From Irpex lacteus (lineage: Eukaryota; Basidiomycota; Agaricomycetes; Polyporales; Irpicaceae), in NCBI GenBank assembly GCA_001986395.2, contig MQVO02000065.1, positions 20,810 through 84,809 on the forward strand: 64,000 nucleotides of DNA. The letters are read 5' to 3'. This document shows, piece by piece, positions 50,801-63,200 of this stretch (position 1 is its first letter; each line of letters opens with the position of its first letter). The position numbers and the translations under genes were made by a program. Under the pieces are notes generated by a model that made no database searches, was not told where the DNA came from, and saw only the letters and a list, made by a program, of their open reading frames with translations.

Positions 50801-51363
50801 AATATATTCTCGGCCACTGGACTGGAGAATATCCTCCCGAAGAATCAGTCGGTCGAGAACGTGTGGCTGTTGCTGAACCTGACTGCGGAGGTAGATGAAC
50901 GCGCGATCACGAATGAACAAGTGGCAAGTCTCCGTGAACAACGAGTCGCTCGTGGCTGCGCTATATAAATTGCTGACGCTTCGGTGTAGTTTACCCCGAC
51001 TTCTCTTGCAAATGTGACGTTGGTGGATCCAGAAATCAAGGTAACGCGCGGCAAGGACCTGTCGTTCACCTTGTCAGCACAGGGCGGGGTGGCCCCGTGG
51101 ACCTGGCTTGATCATCCAGCTGGCACCGTAGGCCACTTTGTGGATAAGAAGACAAACATACCGACCAATGGGTTCTACCTCATTCCGGGTATCGACAGGA
51201 CTGGTACGTTGCTTGAACCACTCGCAAATTCAATGGGGGATCTGCTGACTGGCCGTCATACTCTTCAGTCGTTTTCAAGCCGAATGCGGCATTATCAAAG
51301 GTCCATTCACCCGATCCAAACGATTTCATCGTTCGCTCTTTGTGGAACAATACGCACGTGTAG
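47831..51363 (+). CDS. Secreted beta-mannosidase, glycoside hydrolase family 2 (950 aa)
   Basis: Thirteen exons, total 2853 nt in phase: 47831-48032, 48090-48223, 48275-48460, 48515-48577, 48627-49328, 49388-49684, 49735-49791, 49847-49949, 50000-50057, 50117-50134, 50197-50920, 50990-51203, 51269-51363. The start MHLLKTVCALVAAFPLFVNS is a signal peptide. GH2 features are GIDTIANI..VAGHPLAWVNNQFRQYTYDVT (sugar-binding domain), SDFGWDWGPAF, LRIWGGGIYQPSDE, the acid/base Glu507 in WAGGNEIEG, the nucleophile Glu605 in FVNEFGFHSQPS, and [22 protein letters not shown]. It would remove terminal beta-mannose from mannan oligosaccharides or N-glycan cores outside the cell (EC 3.2.1.25). Many N-glycosylation sites are present. 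The intron after exon 9 is GC-AG. Length fits fungal beta-mannosidases. Confidence 0.9.
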
Positions 51364-52403
51364 CTCTGCAACTGACGAATTGTACAAACCGTTGCTTTTA
51401 TGTTCTTGATATAAATTGCCTCTGTATTAGGATTGTATAGAGTTGATGCTTATAACAATGTCGACTTGCCTTGCGGGAGTAGGCTCTTTCCTGCTGGCCA
51501 TGCATAGACGTAAGTAGACTTATTCGGCGGACGTTGGTGTTCAGAGCCACTGTTTCTGTCTCTGAGTCACTTCAAGTTAGCTCGGTCTTTACACAGATGC
51601 TGTTAGTTTTCACGAAACAAGTTGAGCATATATTGGCATACCAGATATGTTGTATTCGGAAACGAGTGACATGCCTGGCAAGTACATAAACACATTCAGT
51701 CACGATAGCTACGTATACTTACAGCAGACAGCAGCCTGAGCGAGTTATTATGGGCCCTCGGAGCGCCCCGATCAGTGGGCGTTAATCAAGGGCTTGGCAC
51801 GGATCACAGATCTAACTGCCAGATTGCGTGGCCAGCATTCTTTGTGGCGTCGGATTCTTGGATTCTTCTTTGTATCGATAAATGCGGAAAACGGCCGGTT
51901 GTGTACGGACGTTGCATATATCGGTTCGTTCGTAAGTAATTCTCAGCGAGCACTGAATCGATACGCCCTCTAGATCTGGAGGTGTGTAAGTACACGAATA
52001 GCTTTCAAAAAAATTACCCGTGGGGTGGCGTCGATCGTTGATTGTTGCTGCGCCTAAATTGCCCCTACAACGTACGGTAGGTAGTGTAGTACTCTGTCAT
52101 CTTGCTTGCGTGTTACAACACTTGGCTTGCATCGGTTAGCGGAGACCGTGCTCGCCTCTGCATAAATGATCTGCGCCTAACCTGGCCCCGACCTCGGAAG
52201 ATCGCGCTCCACTGGAATTACAGTACTGTCGAGGCGGTCGCCATTCTTGTCTTCAGTAACCGCTTGTTTCTCTGCTTTCTCTTGCCACGTACCGCACACC
52301 CTTCTTTACTTAACACGCTCACCTCCATAATTCTTAGTCACTCTTTCCGCAGTCACCTACTTCTCAGCACGCCGCAATTGCCCACCGCCTTCATCAAAAA
52401 ATA
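51364..52403. other. Intergenic, no gene seen
   Basis: No ORF with a recognisable domain is present. The last 100 nt before 52404 are C/T-rich, as expected of a fungal promoter/leader. Confidence 0.5.
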
Positions 52404-53573
52404 ATGGCGGTTCTACTGAACACCATGTTCTTCCAGCGAAACCCCCGCTACCTTCTCCTTCTCGCTACCTTCCTCATCACCAGCAGTCTCCTGCTCATCT
52501 TCCCCTGGCAAGAGTCTCCCATCCCGCAGCAAATCACGAGCACGTTCATAGACTACTTTCCCGCGAAATTCCGTGGCAGCACCTCTTTGGAACGATTCAT
52601 CCAGAATGAGGAGGAAGAATACCAACTTGTTCTGGCAGGTCGTCAACAGATGATCAACTACTATGGGCCTGATCCAAAAGAGATCCAGTCGTAAGTACAC
52701 GCCACTTCCATTAGGCATACTACTCACTTGTCTTCATGATCTACAGATGGCCGCCCGGGAATGTCTTCTACGTGCTTTGTGAGTTCTATTCCTTCCATTT
52801 CGCAATATTGCACATACTGAAAGCAACCTAGGGGACTTCTACATCGCTGCCTTCAACTGTCCTCATCGCATTCAACGCGTTGGCAACCTCGGTGACGGCG
52901 GGAAATGGCTTTGCGGGGTTGAGCGGATCGCAGCTCAACGTAAACCGTGCAACGTCTACTCCTTCGGCGTTAATCATGATTCCTCCTTCGAAGCTGCCTT
53001 CCTCCAGCGTGCGCCCAACTGCCAGATTTGGGGATACGACTTTAGCGTGCACGAATGGGGCCCACAGATCCAAACCGTCCCCGAGTTCCTCGAGGCCTCC
53101 CATTTCTTCCCGTACAAAGCCGCTGCTGAAGACAAGCCCCACCTCAGCCCGCCTGAATACACCATCCAGACTCTGATGCAGCAGAACGGCCACGACTTCA
53201 TTGATCTATTGAAGATCGACATCGAGGGCGGCGAGTTTTCTGTGCTGGAGTCGTTCCTTCGTCCCTACACCGGGCCAGATGCGCCTCCGCTCCCTGTGGG
53301 CCAGATGGAAATCGAAATTCACGCCTGGGGCGCGTACACCAACTTTGATGTCTTCAACCCCTGGTGGGAGATGCTCGAGAAGGCTGGATTCAGACCGTTC
53401 TGGACGGAAGCAAACTTACCAAAGGTCAGCCATACGAAGACGCTCCCTGATACGACAGAGGTGAGTGATGACTAGTGTCTCCAACAAGGACGAAGATACT
53501 GACATGTTTGTTTACTCAGTATTCCTTCATCAATATTAAAGGCCGTCATGCTCTCATTTCAGAATATTACTAG
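52404..53573 (+). CDS. Type-II membrane methyltransferase-like protein, paralogue 2 (333 aa)
   Basis: Four exons: 52404-52690, 52747-52778 (32 nt), 52832-53460, 53520-53573, with the same intron phases as 43223-44368. The N terminus has one membrane anchor (YLLLLATFLITSSLLLIF, about residues 15-32). Domain signatures are CPHRIQRVGNLGDGGKWLCGV, VYSFGVNHDSSFEAAFL, C.IWGYDFSVHEWG, YTIQTLMQQNGHDFIDLLKIDIEGGEF and MEIEIHAWGAY. DIEGGEF here versus DVEEAEF in paralogue 1 suggests this copy keeps the more typical Asp-x-Glu-Gly form of the family. It is predicted to be a luminal (Golgi/ER) S-adenosylmethionine-dependent enzyme with unknown acceptor. Both end in an aromatic-rich YSF.NI motif coded by the 54-nt last exon. 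Confidence 0.78.
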
Positions 53574-53851
53574 ACACATTTACATCACCGCCACATATTT
53601 ACTTACTATACTAATCGTTCGTCATCTTTGGACTTTCACTTCTGTAAGCTGGACTTGGACTACTTTACCATTTACACCTACCAAGGACTATCATTCACTG
53701 CACATTACCGTACTTACAACATCGAATGTTTATCTTGCGCTAAGTCATCCGGATAGAAATTAAACGATACAAATACAAAGCTGCTCTCCTCATTTACATC
53801 CTCACAATTCGAGGTACCTTCCCAAAATTCGTTGTGGAAGCTATCCTTTAG

Positions 53852-55524
53852 TCACGCCTTCCAGTTCCATTTACCCTTGTGCTTAGCATCCGACCATCTT
53901 ACATACGCCACACAAGCTCCCGCAGCCAGAAGGAGCGCCCCGTCATATACTGCTACTTCGTTATACCTCTTCTGCAACCCGCTCAGAGTGATATCCCCGC
54001 CCTCAAATGTCGGTGTAATCCCTCTTTGATGGTGCCCGAGAATTACACCGGCGAGAGGAGCACCGAACAACGCTCCCATCCCTCGAATAAAGTATACAGA
54101 CCCGTTAACACTCGAATAGTTCTGCACTCCGTAGACCTCGGCGATGGTGGTAGGCAGAAGAGCGTTGTAACCTCCAGCCAAAACACCATAAGAGACGACA
54201 AAGGCGATAAAGCGGGGCCGAGGAGCGTCGTACCAGAGCGCGAGAACCGAGACCCCGGAGAGGATTACCTGCAGAATGGAAGTGTCAGTACATGTGCCAG
54301 TCTAGAGCATGGCAGTGACTAGGAGACATAAGCTCACGCTAACGATCATAGTATTCTGTCGACCAACTCGGTCCGCTAGTATGCCCATAGACACACGTGC
54401 TACGCTATTGACAACGTTATACACGGCGAGCAACAAACTTCCCGTGGCAGACGAGTACGAGAGCACCGCCACCGAGTAGGTTGTAAGGAAGTACGTAGGA
54501 ACGACATTTCCGCCGGCTTGCAGAAAGGCTCCCATAGCTTGCCAGATGAATGTGCCGCGTTTAGCGACGCTTACATCCAGCCTCGTCCTTCCTCTCCCAC
54601 TGCCCAAGTGCGTCCCGGGCCTCCTCTTGACTACTAGCGATATCGGTATTCCGACTACGAAATTCCATAGTCCGAGTATTCGTAAAGCCCATTGAATACC
54701 CAAATTCGTGATCAGACTGTGCATGACGGGAGATAACACCAGTCCACCAATGCCTGCCCCTGAGAGGACGAGGCCGAGTGCGAACCCGCGATGGCGGTCG
54801 AAGTATAGTGGTGTGAGCGAGAGGATGGGGAAGTAGAACAAGGAGGAGCCAACGCCATATAGGAGGCCTTGCGTCAGGAAGAGATGCCAGAGCTATGCCG
54901 ATGTGAGATCAGCAACTTGGAGCTATAGCCAGAGCGAGTAATGTTGGTACTTTACTCTTGTGCTGAAACTAGCTAGGATGATACCCATGCTCATCACAAA
55001 GACACCAGTGAGCATAATTAGCTGTACATGCTTCGTGCGTGCTATTAGCGGGTTGACGAATATACTACCGCTCCATGTCAACCCGGTTCCTATAGTGCCA
55101 ACGAACGAAACGAGAGCATCTTGGCCTCGGGCGTCGACGATGTTCGTTTTATCGGAAGTATAGAACTCCTAGATATATAGCATCGATAGTGTTGATCAGC
55201 GAGATAAGTCTCGTTATCAAGCGAAAGGAAGGGGCGAACCTGGAAGATACCGTAGATGGAGTTTATTCCGATAACTTGAAAGATCATCCCGAAGCCTGCG
55301 GCGAGAAGCATCACCTGGTATGCTCGTGTGGGTTGCCATTGCTCGGCCGTCTCTCTGTCACTGGCTGGCTCACTGGTAGCCTGAGGACCGGAAGAATCGT
55401 TCACGTCCAAATCGATTTGTGAGGATTCTTGGATGCTCGACGGCCGAATATCGCTGACGGGAGCGTCGTTGGGCGCCGCGGCGTTCCGCCGCAGGGCATG
55501 CATTTCAAGTACACTCTCTGTCAT
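53852..55524 (-). CDS. MFS transporter, monocarboxylate-porter type (489 aa)
   Basis: Four exons, all phase 0: 55524-55240, 55168-54956, 54892-54338, 54268-53852. The start MTESVLEMHALRR was chosen over the upstream open frame because it is the first ATG. A ~80-residue cytosolic acidic leader precedes twelve hydrophobic segments. YQVMLLAAGFGMIFQVIGINSIYGIFQ..EFYTSDK forms helix 1 and the following loop. SLTPLYFDRHRGFALGLVLSGAGIGGLV is the family signature (YFxRRRxxAxGxxxxGxxxGG). A central basic loop (KRRPGTHLGSGRGRTR) and ADRVGRQN complete the MFS pattern. It is probably a plasma-membrane proton-coupled carboxylate or related transporter; substrate cannot be read from sequence. It neighbours an amino-acid permease on the same strand. 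Confidence 0.85.
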
Positions 55525-55943
55525 ATTACCGGAAAGTGTCTGCACGGATTCCCGCCTTCCTCGTCGCAACCTTCACCTATTTACTTACTGGCGGTGCCAA
55601 TGGATGAGAGAGACTTGGACTTGTATGTCGGAAGGATTCGAGCCTGGCTTGCCCGACTCGCGCTCACGAAAGGCGCTCTGCCACTATATCACGTTCCCCG
55701 ACCGATTCCACGAATGACTGGCGAAGCAGCTTGTGATACTGACGGAGAACGGCACGCATAAGTCGGAGATGTTTAAGCGTGCTATATTAGGGATAATAAA
55801 CTGTCACATCACTATCATACACTACACAAGCAACAGAAAATCCAGATACGTGGTTATCGTGATTATAGAGGTCTTGAGATACCACCAACCTCCCTACACC
55901 GCCCTCCAAAAAGCTCCTAGAGGATATGATTATTTTGCGAGGC
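55525..55943. other. Short gap between two minus-strand transporter genes
   Basis: The gap contains the 5' leader of the MFS gene and the 3' region of the permease gene. No separate gene is seen. Confidence 0.5.
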
Positions 55944-58164
55944 TTACATCTATAGCGCCGGGTCATCAGCATCTGCGACATATTATAAGCTCCAACTGTA
56001 CTCACCAACCAAGCCCAAACCTTCTCTCCCCAGTTTCTGGGAGCAGGCTCCTCATAACAAGCGGCTTCTACTATATCCAACCCAGTCTTGAAGTCCATGT
56101 CCTCAGGAGCGATCCATTTAGAGCGTTTCCATATTCTGGCACCGACGTAAAGAATCCAGAAGAGGACGAGTGGAATGTAGTTGGTGATGAATACATCGGT
56201 GGCCCAGTTACCTTTGAGGAAGACTGCCCAACCGCTCATCTTGAAGTAGCAAATGTGTCAGCGACCGATAGCCATTGACGGAGTGATGCTAAACTTACGA
56301 TGCAGACGAAGAGAGCAAACGCTGCGGAGTACCACGCAGCGAAGGGTTGAAGTGGTGCTCTGAATGGTAGAGATCTGCGATCCAAACCCTGGGCCTTCAC
56401 ACCTGCGTAGAACCGCGTGTAGATAATCGAGATACCGAACCAGCTCATAAGACCGGAAACAGATGTCATGTTTGCGAACCTAGCACGACAATGAGATTTG
56501 GCTCGGGGCGGTCATGGGCGAAGAAGAGAGAACCACGTACCATCCGAAGACACGGCCGGCACCACTGCTAACAGCCATGTAGGCAAGGAGACCAAAGCTG
56601 GCGCTGAAGGCGACCGAGTAGTAAGGCAAACCACTTCTTGACACCTTGGCGAAGAACCACGGTGCATTCCCTTTCAGAGCAAGTCCGTCTGGAGAGGATA
56701 CAGTGCTGTCAGCCCGTATACCTAGCTATTAGAAATTGAGTCACTTACAAAGAGATCGCGAAGCCGTGTAAAGATCACTGGACGCTGCCGACACCGCTGC
56801 CGTCAGTAACGCAACGTTGATGACCGACGGAAGGCCAGAAATGCCGGCTCTTTTGATGGCGATAACGAAAGGTGATTTCGCAGCAGTGGAAGTTTGCAAA
56901 GCCAAGTCTGGGTGGTTGGATGGAACCAGAAGGCCGATCACCGTGACGCCTCCGATGTAGAAAAGGAGAATACGGATGTAAACCCGACGAATGCTAGATA
57001 ACCGGAAGAACGAATCAGCAAGAACGGAGATAAATAAACCATCGGGAAATACTGACGCTCTGGGGATGTTTCGTCTTGGATTCTTTGCTTCACCACTCGT
57101 AATAGCAACAATTTCCGTGCCAATGAAGGAGAATGCCGCATTGATCAGCACTGTCCACCAGCCCAAAAATCTGCCCTTGGCGCCTGCGATGCCTGCAAAT
57201 TGAACGAATGGGCCCGGGTGCTTCCAGAATCTAAAGCCAAGACGGTCGTGATCGGGGCCACCGCCGAGGTCCAACACGATTCCAAGAATAATGAGGCCCG
57301 TGATCGTGATAACTTTGATCGAGGCGAAAATGAACTCCGCTTCACCATAGGCACCTATCAAAGCCGAAATTTTAGGGGGGCAACGATGCGGGGTAGAAGG
57401 GTCCAGCACTGACCTGCACCAAACAGATTGATCGTGATGATAACGACAAGGAAGATGGTTACCCAAACAGCGTCATTGACTTTCGTTGTCCTTGGGGCAC
57501 ATTGAGATTCGACGTGAACGTTAAAGGCCGAAGAGTGCTTACCAAAAGTGAATGAGCACTGCGCCTGCACTGAGCTCAGCGGGGAGGACAATAATCCAGT
57601 TGAACCCTTCGGAGGAGGTAAGTCATCAATAGTGCATGAGAAGTGCTCGTGTGACGTACAATATATCCATCCAAGAGTGAACGCCCAGGCCTCGTCCACG
57701 AACCGCTCAGCCAACATAATCTGACCACCGGGGAGAGGCAGGTATGCAATCATTTCACCCAAGGATATCATCCTGGACACAAAGTATAAGAGATGTACGC
57801 GTGGATGGATACTGATGATGCCTCACATAGTGTAACAGATCGTGCCAACTACCGCGTAACCAAGCAGTAGACCCACGGGACCACCATCCGCCAACGAGTT
57901 TTGCAGTATTGAGGAAAAGACCTGTACCAATAACACCACCGATACTGCAGCATGGGGTCAGACGCTGTCGTTAGTGTGCAAAGGTACGACGCACCTGATC
58001 ATAGCAATATGCCTGTTCTTCATCTGACGATGGAGGGTGGCTGATTCGGCACCCGTAGGGACCGCCTCAGCGTCGACAACATACGCGTCGACACCATTGT
58101 CACTTGTCTTCTCACTATAGCTGAGCTTGTTCTCAGAGCTGGGCTTGCGCTCCACGGCCGACAT
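55944..58164 (-). CDS. Amino-acid permease, YAT family (about 550 aa), one apparent frameshift
   Basis: Exons: 58164-57995, 57944-57827, 57772-57660, 57606-57543, 57490-57414, 57354-57057, 56993-56749, 56688-56541, 56479-56299, 56239-56006, 55949-55944. A cytosolic leader (MSAVERKPSSENKLSYSEK) precedes SIGGVIGTGLFLNTAKL, the conserved first-helix motif, then GGPVGLLLGYAVVGTICY, MISLGEMIAYLPLPGG, WNFNWII-type helices, TGLIILGIVLDLGGGPDHDRLGFRFWKHPG, GTEIVAITSGEAKNPRRNIPRA and YGLALKGNAPWFFAKVSRSGLP. These identify the yeast amino-acid transporter family of plasma-membrane proton symporters. Exon 2 has one extra base at 57891-57892 (GG on the coding strand), shifting the frame between LNTAKLV and ADGGPVG; all other phases close. 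I read this as a sequence error or a very recent lesion. Confidence 0.85.
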
Positions 58165-60202
58165 GGCTGGTGATCGAGGAGAAGCAGGTGGGAGAAGAGG
58201 ACCAAGAAGGTGAACACTGCTTCCCGCGTCAAGTGTTTATATACCGTGGGGAAGAAGCCTTATCGGCGAACGGATGTGGCTGGTGCGACATGATATCGGT
58301 AGCATGGAGCTGGCGACCGGATCGGGGCACTGCGATGGACGAGAAGGGAATGGACGGAAACTCTGTTCCCACTTGAGCGAATGCGGATTGCGGGGTGAAT
58401 GCAAACCTCGCTGCGGCCAGGGTCCGAGATTTGATATCGTTTGCTGTACCTCGCGGACACGCCTCGGTCGTGATATTTTATCAACTAAACATTCGGACGA
58501 GGCGCACTTGAATATTTTCTCTTGTGAGAATTTTTTGCTAGATTTGGCGCGCACAGCTGGAAGAATGACGAACCCAAAACTTCATCCTGAGAAATATGAA
58601 TAAACATAAGCACTCATCGCAGTGTATTAGAAAAAGCTGAGATACAGCTCAGGCGACCTTGGGCCTTGGAAGACTGGTCGTTATGTGAGACCGCCCGCGT
58701 TGTATATTCACCGTCAGCACAGCATAGACCGCCGCCGCCATCATGCATCAAGTATCCAACATCAACGCGCGCTTGTTGGAAAGCAGGAAGATTTGCCTTC
58801 CAAGTCGATTGCAGTCAGCTATCCGCCCAATACGCACAGCCCAAATGCTCAGCATGGCCTTCTATTGACCCCGTGACTTCCGAAGTCTTCGCAATTCAGG
58901 CTGAGCGCTGAGTTTCCTGTCTTCCGATGCGCGAGGCGAATGCTGCCACTGTCCGGGAACAGGCTGAGGTTGTGCCTGAATGTATAAGACGCGTTATCAG
59001 CAAGGAAAGAATAGAACAGTGAGGCAAAGAAAGATCGCTGCATCGTACATCGCGGCTTGTTAGGTTTGCAACGCCGGTCCAGACGCGCCATGAGTTGTAC
59101 CTGAGTGTACCTTCATAGCTTTCTGTTGGGTAGAGATAAGCAGTGATGCAAAAAGACGTACGTACCGTTGGTAGCGCTGTATATCCTGGATTTCGAGACC
59201 TCAGTGTCGAGGATGCGTTAAGGCTGAAACTCGCATCCTCTGTCGTGTGACAGATCAGTATGTAGACTAGTACAGCAAGTACTCGTGGTGTGGATGGATG
59301 ACAAGTCATGGTGCTGTCAAGGCTCTTAACGTCCAGTAATTACCGATTTCCATCGTCAGGTGAGGGCAGAACGCAGCAGAGGGCATGTGTGTTTGACATT
59401 GATATTGCGCCGGCACCCCTAGGATGGAACGTTAAAAGGGCCCCATGATGACAATGACCGCAAACATGAAACGAATCGTTTCATAAAGCTTAGAAGCACC
59501 TTTTGGCCTCCATGCGTAGCACTTCTCCGAATATATATTCCGCGAAATGAGAGCACAAGTAGCGTCAGCATGTTCATCACCAAGAGGACTGTATGGTGAC
59601 GCATCCAGAAATCCTTGGCGAGCGAAAGGGTACACCCGCTACCTCCGCTAGTAGAGGGCCACGCACCGGCCATGCTGTACAATGCTCAAGGTCTATATGC
59701 TGTGAGAGTGATGAACGGATTTTCAAAGTGCACCGCTCATAATTGCGATAAGCCAAAGACTTCTACAGTTGATAGAGGGGCTGTTCTCTCACGTCAAATA
59801 CCAAACTTCTCCCGCAAATCATGGTGAGAGACATTGGGGTACTGTTACCCAATGCATATAGTCAACAGTGACGGTAGTGTTAGTGAAAGAGTATCAAGAT
59901 CACGTATATGGCATCGCACCAAGCCAAGCCATCCAGTACTCCTGTACATGAATATTTTTTCCACGCTCATTGTCCATAGCTATAAGTCTGGTCTCCGCAG
60001 TTCAGTGGTACATGACAGAGCATGCATGGTGGGACATGACTCGGAGTCAGACATCGTAAATTACTGAATTGGGATATTGTCGGCCGGCATTGCCATCAAT
60101 ATTGATCCGTTCCGCCGTCCATGTCGCTGTTCGCCACGGTCGTTGTCCACACCGCACTTGTACATCTCGTGGTCGTCGTGCTCGTTCCTCTCGCTACTCC
60201 AC
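58165..60202. other. Stretch without a firm gene; one weak secreted-protein candidate
   Basis: On the minus strand an open frame from 59309 begins MTCHPSTPRVLAVLVYILICHTT, a possible signal peptide, then continues to 58896; several GT/AG pairs could split it (donor near 59167). No domain is recognisable and it may not be real. The bases just before 60203 are C/T-rich, consistent with the adenylate cyclase promoter. Nothing else is supported. Confidence 0.3.
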
Positions 60203-63200
60203 ATGTCTGTCGAATTCGTACAAGGGTCGTCGAGGATGAGCTTCATCTCTCCGCTGTCGCTCGACGGGCCCAACGACTTTCTACCCTCGCAGGATGCTAC
60301 AGCTTTCGTCTCGACCAACCCCGACCCAGACATTGCGCCATGGGTCAACGAACCTCTCCATGAAGACGAAGAGCCTGCGGTATTTCATTTCATGATGTTC
60401 AACTGCGCTTGCACTGCTAACGGTCCACTCATTTATGTCATAGCCACCACAACCGCCACCAAAGTCCACCACCAGTCGGTCATTCAAGAGCAGCATTAGC
60501 GGGTTCTCCCTTGGCAGCTCGTACACCCTTACACCCAGCAGAACTAACGATGGGTTAGCCTCAAGACCATCCGATACATCAAGCCTCATGACCTTCCGCT
60601 CCGATACGCTCAGCGTTGGTAGCACCTCGACGGAATATGCGCGTCATGGTAGTCAAGAGATGAAGAAGAAATCATCGCTCGTTAGGATAAAGGATGCCTT
60701 CAAACGTTCGAGACAAGGTGGAAGACTCAACTCTCGCGACGGAACGGAACCTCCTGTGCCCCCACTGCCTTCACCTGACTCGAGAAAGCTTCGTGGGAGG
60801 AAGCCGTCGAAGCAGCCGATCGAGAGACCTTCGCAGGATGGCGTCGAATATCATTTGGACAGGAACATTGACAACATGGACGGGATCGTCAACATTTCCG
60901 CCCTCTCTGAGTTCAATCCAACACCGTCACAACATCCCGATCCACACTCGCCAGGCAGCGGGTTCGCGACGTCGACAGAGAGCGCGCTGAGCTCGGACGC
61001 ATCTTCGATGTATCAGACGTCGTACACATCAGTGATGTCCCCATCGCCCCCTCCAACTGTTCCGTCCTTTAGAGATCCTTTCCGAGGCAGTGCCGTTAAA
61101 CGGAAACAAGGGGTCAGCGAACACTTTGATCGAAGGATCTCACCAAAGACTCCTGCGCCATTTCCCCCGCCTAGTATACCCGGTTCAGAACAAGGCGCAG
61201 CATGGACGGCTCCGGAGAGTTGGGAGGTCGAGAAGGGTGATGGACTTGACGACTTAGAGCCAGGGTCGGACGTCGACGACCTGCCGTTCAACTCGTCTAG
61301 CTCGTTTAGGAACTCTGTGGGACGACATGTGCGGAAGAAGTCGAGATGGTCGAGGTCGAGCATAGGAGGACGATATGGAGACGAGAGGTACAAGATACGG
61401 ATATACCGAACAGGGAATGCCTATCACCTCGCAAATTTGAAGTTGACGGACACGGTGCAGCAAATCATGCCGAGTCTAAACGAGAAACTGCTGCCTGGTG
61501 CAGAGCGAGAAACTCACAGGCTGTATCTGAAGGAGCGCGGTCGAGGTGTGTAATTTCGGTCTTCTCCAAATCTCTGCCTGTAAGTAGTTCGTTGATCGAA
61601 TGGACAGAGAGGATGCTGGGTATGACGGAAAAGCCTGCGAGTATTGTGCGGAGACAGCTTCAGCAAGCCGGGTATGAGGACGTGGACGACCTTCAGGATC
61701 AAGAGGATATCCAGTTTCTAATGAAGTTCGTCTATAAGAGTAATGTCATAGGGGCCCGTCGTGAGTTTTAGTCATATTCCGAGTACTCATACGCTATAAA
61801 TCACCAGAGGGCTGATTCATTACTCATAGGATGACAACCTCCATCTCGACAACTATGAGTTCGTTGATTTGACCGCGCGGGCACTTCGCACGATACCGGT
61901 ACTCTGTCACAAACACGCCGACGAGATTGTGTTCCTGAATCTGTCGAGAAATCCCATGGTGGAGATCCCGCTTGACTTTATTCAGTCATGCACCGGTCTT
62001 CGAGAGTTGCGATTACAGAATATGGCGATGAAGACGGTTTCCGCGAAGTGTTCGACACGCAGTGTCGCTGAACTACCTCGATCTCTCCTGTAACCGCATC
62101 ACCAACCTCGACGACGCCTCGCTGGATAGTATACCACTGAGGTCGCTGAAACTGCAGAACAACGGTATGGAGCAGTTACCCTGGTATTTCCCCGGCTACG
62201 CTCTCTTCAGGAACTCAACATCTCGAACAACAAGTTCCGGCAGGTTCCCGAGGTAGTATGCAAGGTTCCCGGCCTTCTCGACCTTGACATCTCCTTTAAC
62301 ATGATCTCTGAGCTTCCAACTGAGATCGGGAACTTGCAGTTACTCGAGAAGCTTATCATGGTGGGGAACCAAGTGTCAAAGTTCCCTTCAACGTGTTCTT
62401 CCTGGATTAACCTTCGAGATCTGGACTGCAGGCGGAACAATATCTCGGATTTGTCTCTGGTCAGCTCGCTACCGAAAGTTCACACAATACGTGCAGACCA
62501 CAACGTGGTACATTCGCTGAATCTCTCGTTCGGTCCCTCGCTCCACTTGTTGGATGCCTCGCACAACGATATCACGCTTCTTACTGGCCCCTTCTGCCTC
62601 CGAGCATTTCCTCTACACCATGACTACTCTTGACATCTCGCACGCAAAACTCTCCAGTCTCGATAATCTCGCTCTCAGTCAGCTCACATCTCTCAAGGAG
62701 CTGAAAGTCGATCACAATTCCATCCGCTCTCTACCCGACTCTGTTGGTGAGCTCAGCAGGCTAGAGCATCTCTCGTGTTCGAACAACCAACTCTACGTCC
62801 TCCCCACTTCGCTTGGAAAACTGCAAAGGTTGGAGACCCTTGAATTTCACAACAACAGCATCGAGGAGCTGCCTGCGTCACTGTGGGATTGCGCTTCCCT
62901 CACCGTAATCAACGCAACGTCGAATCTGATCAAGAAACTGAACGAGCCGAAGCTGCGAGACGATACCATGACCTCGCTCATGACTACCTCAGTTCCGTCA
63001 TCTTCTACACTACTCAGTAGTATTTACCTGGAACGGAAAGCCTCCGCGGCCAGCTCGATCGGCCTGCGCCCCTCACCTCCTCTCGCATACGCTCTTGGGA
63101 AGCTCTACCTCGGCGAAAACCTCCTTTCGGAAGACCATCTGCACGTCCTGATGGTTCTCAAAGACCTCAAGGTACTCAACCTCTCCTTCAACCGCATTCA

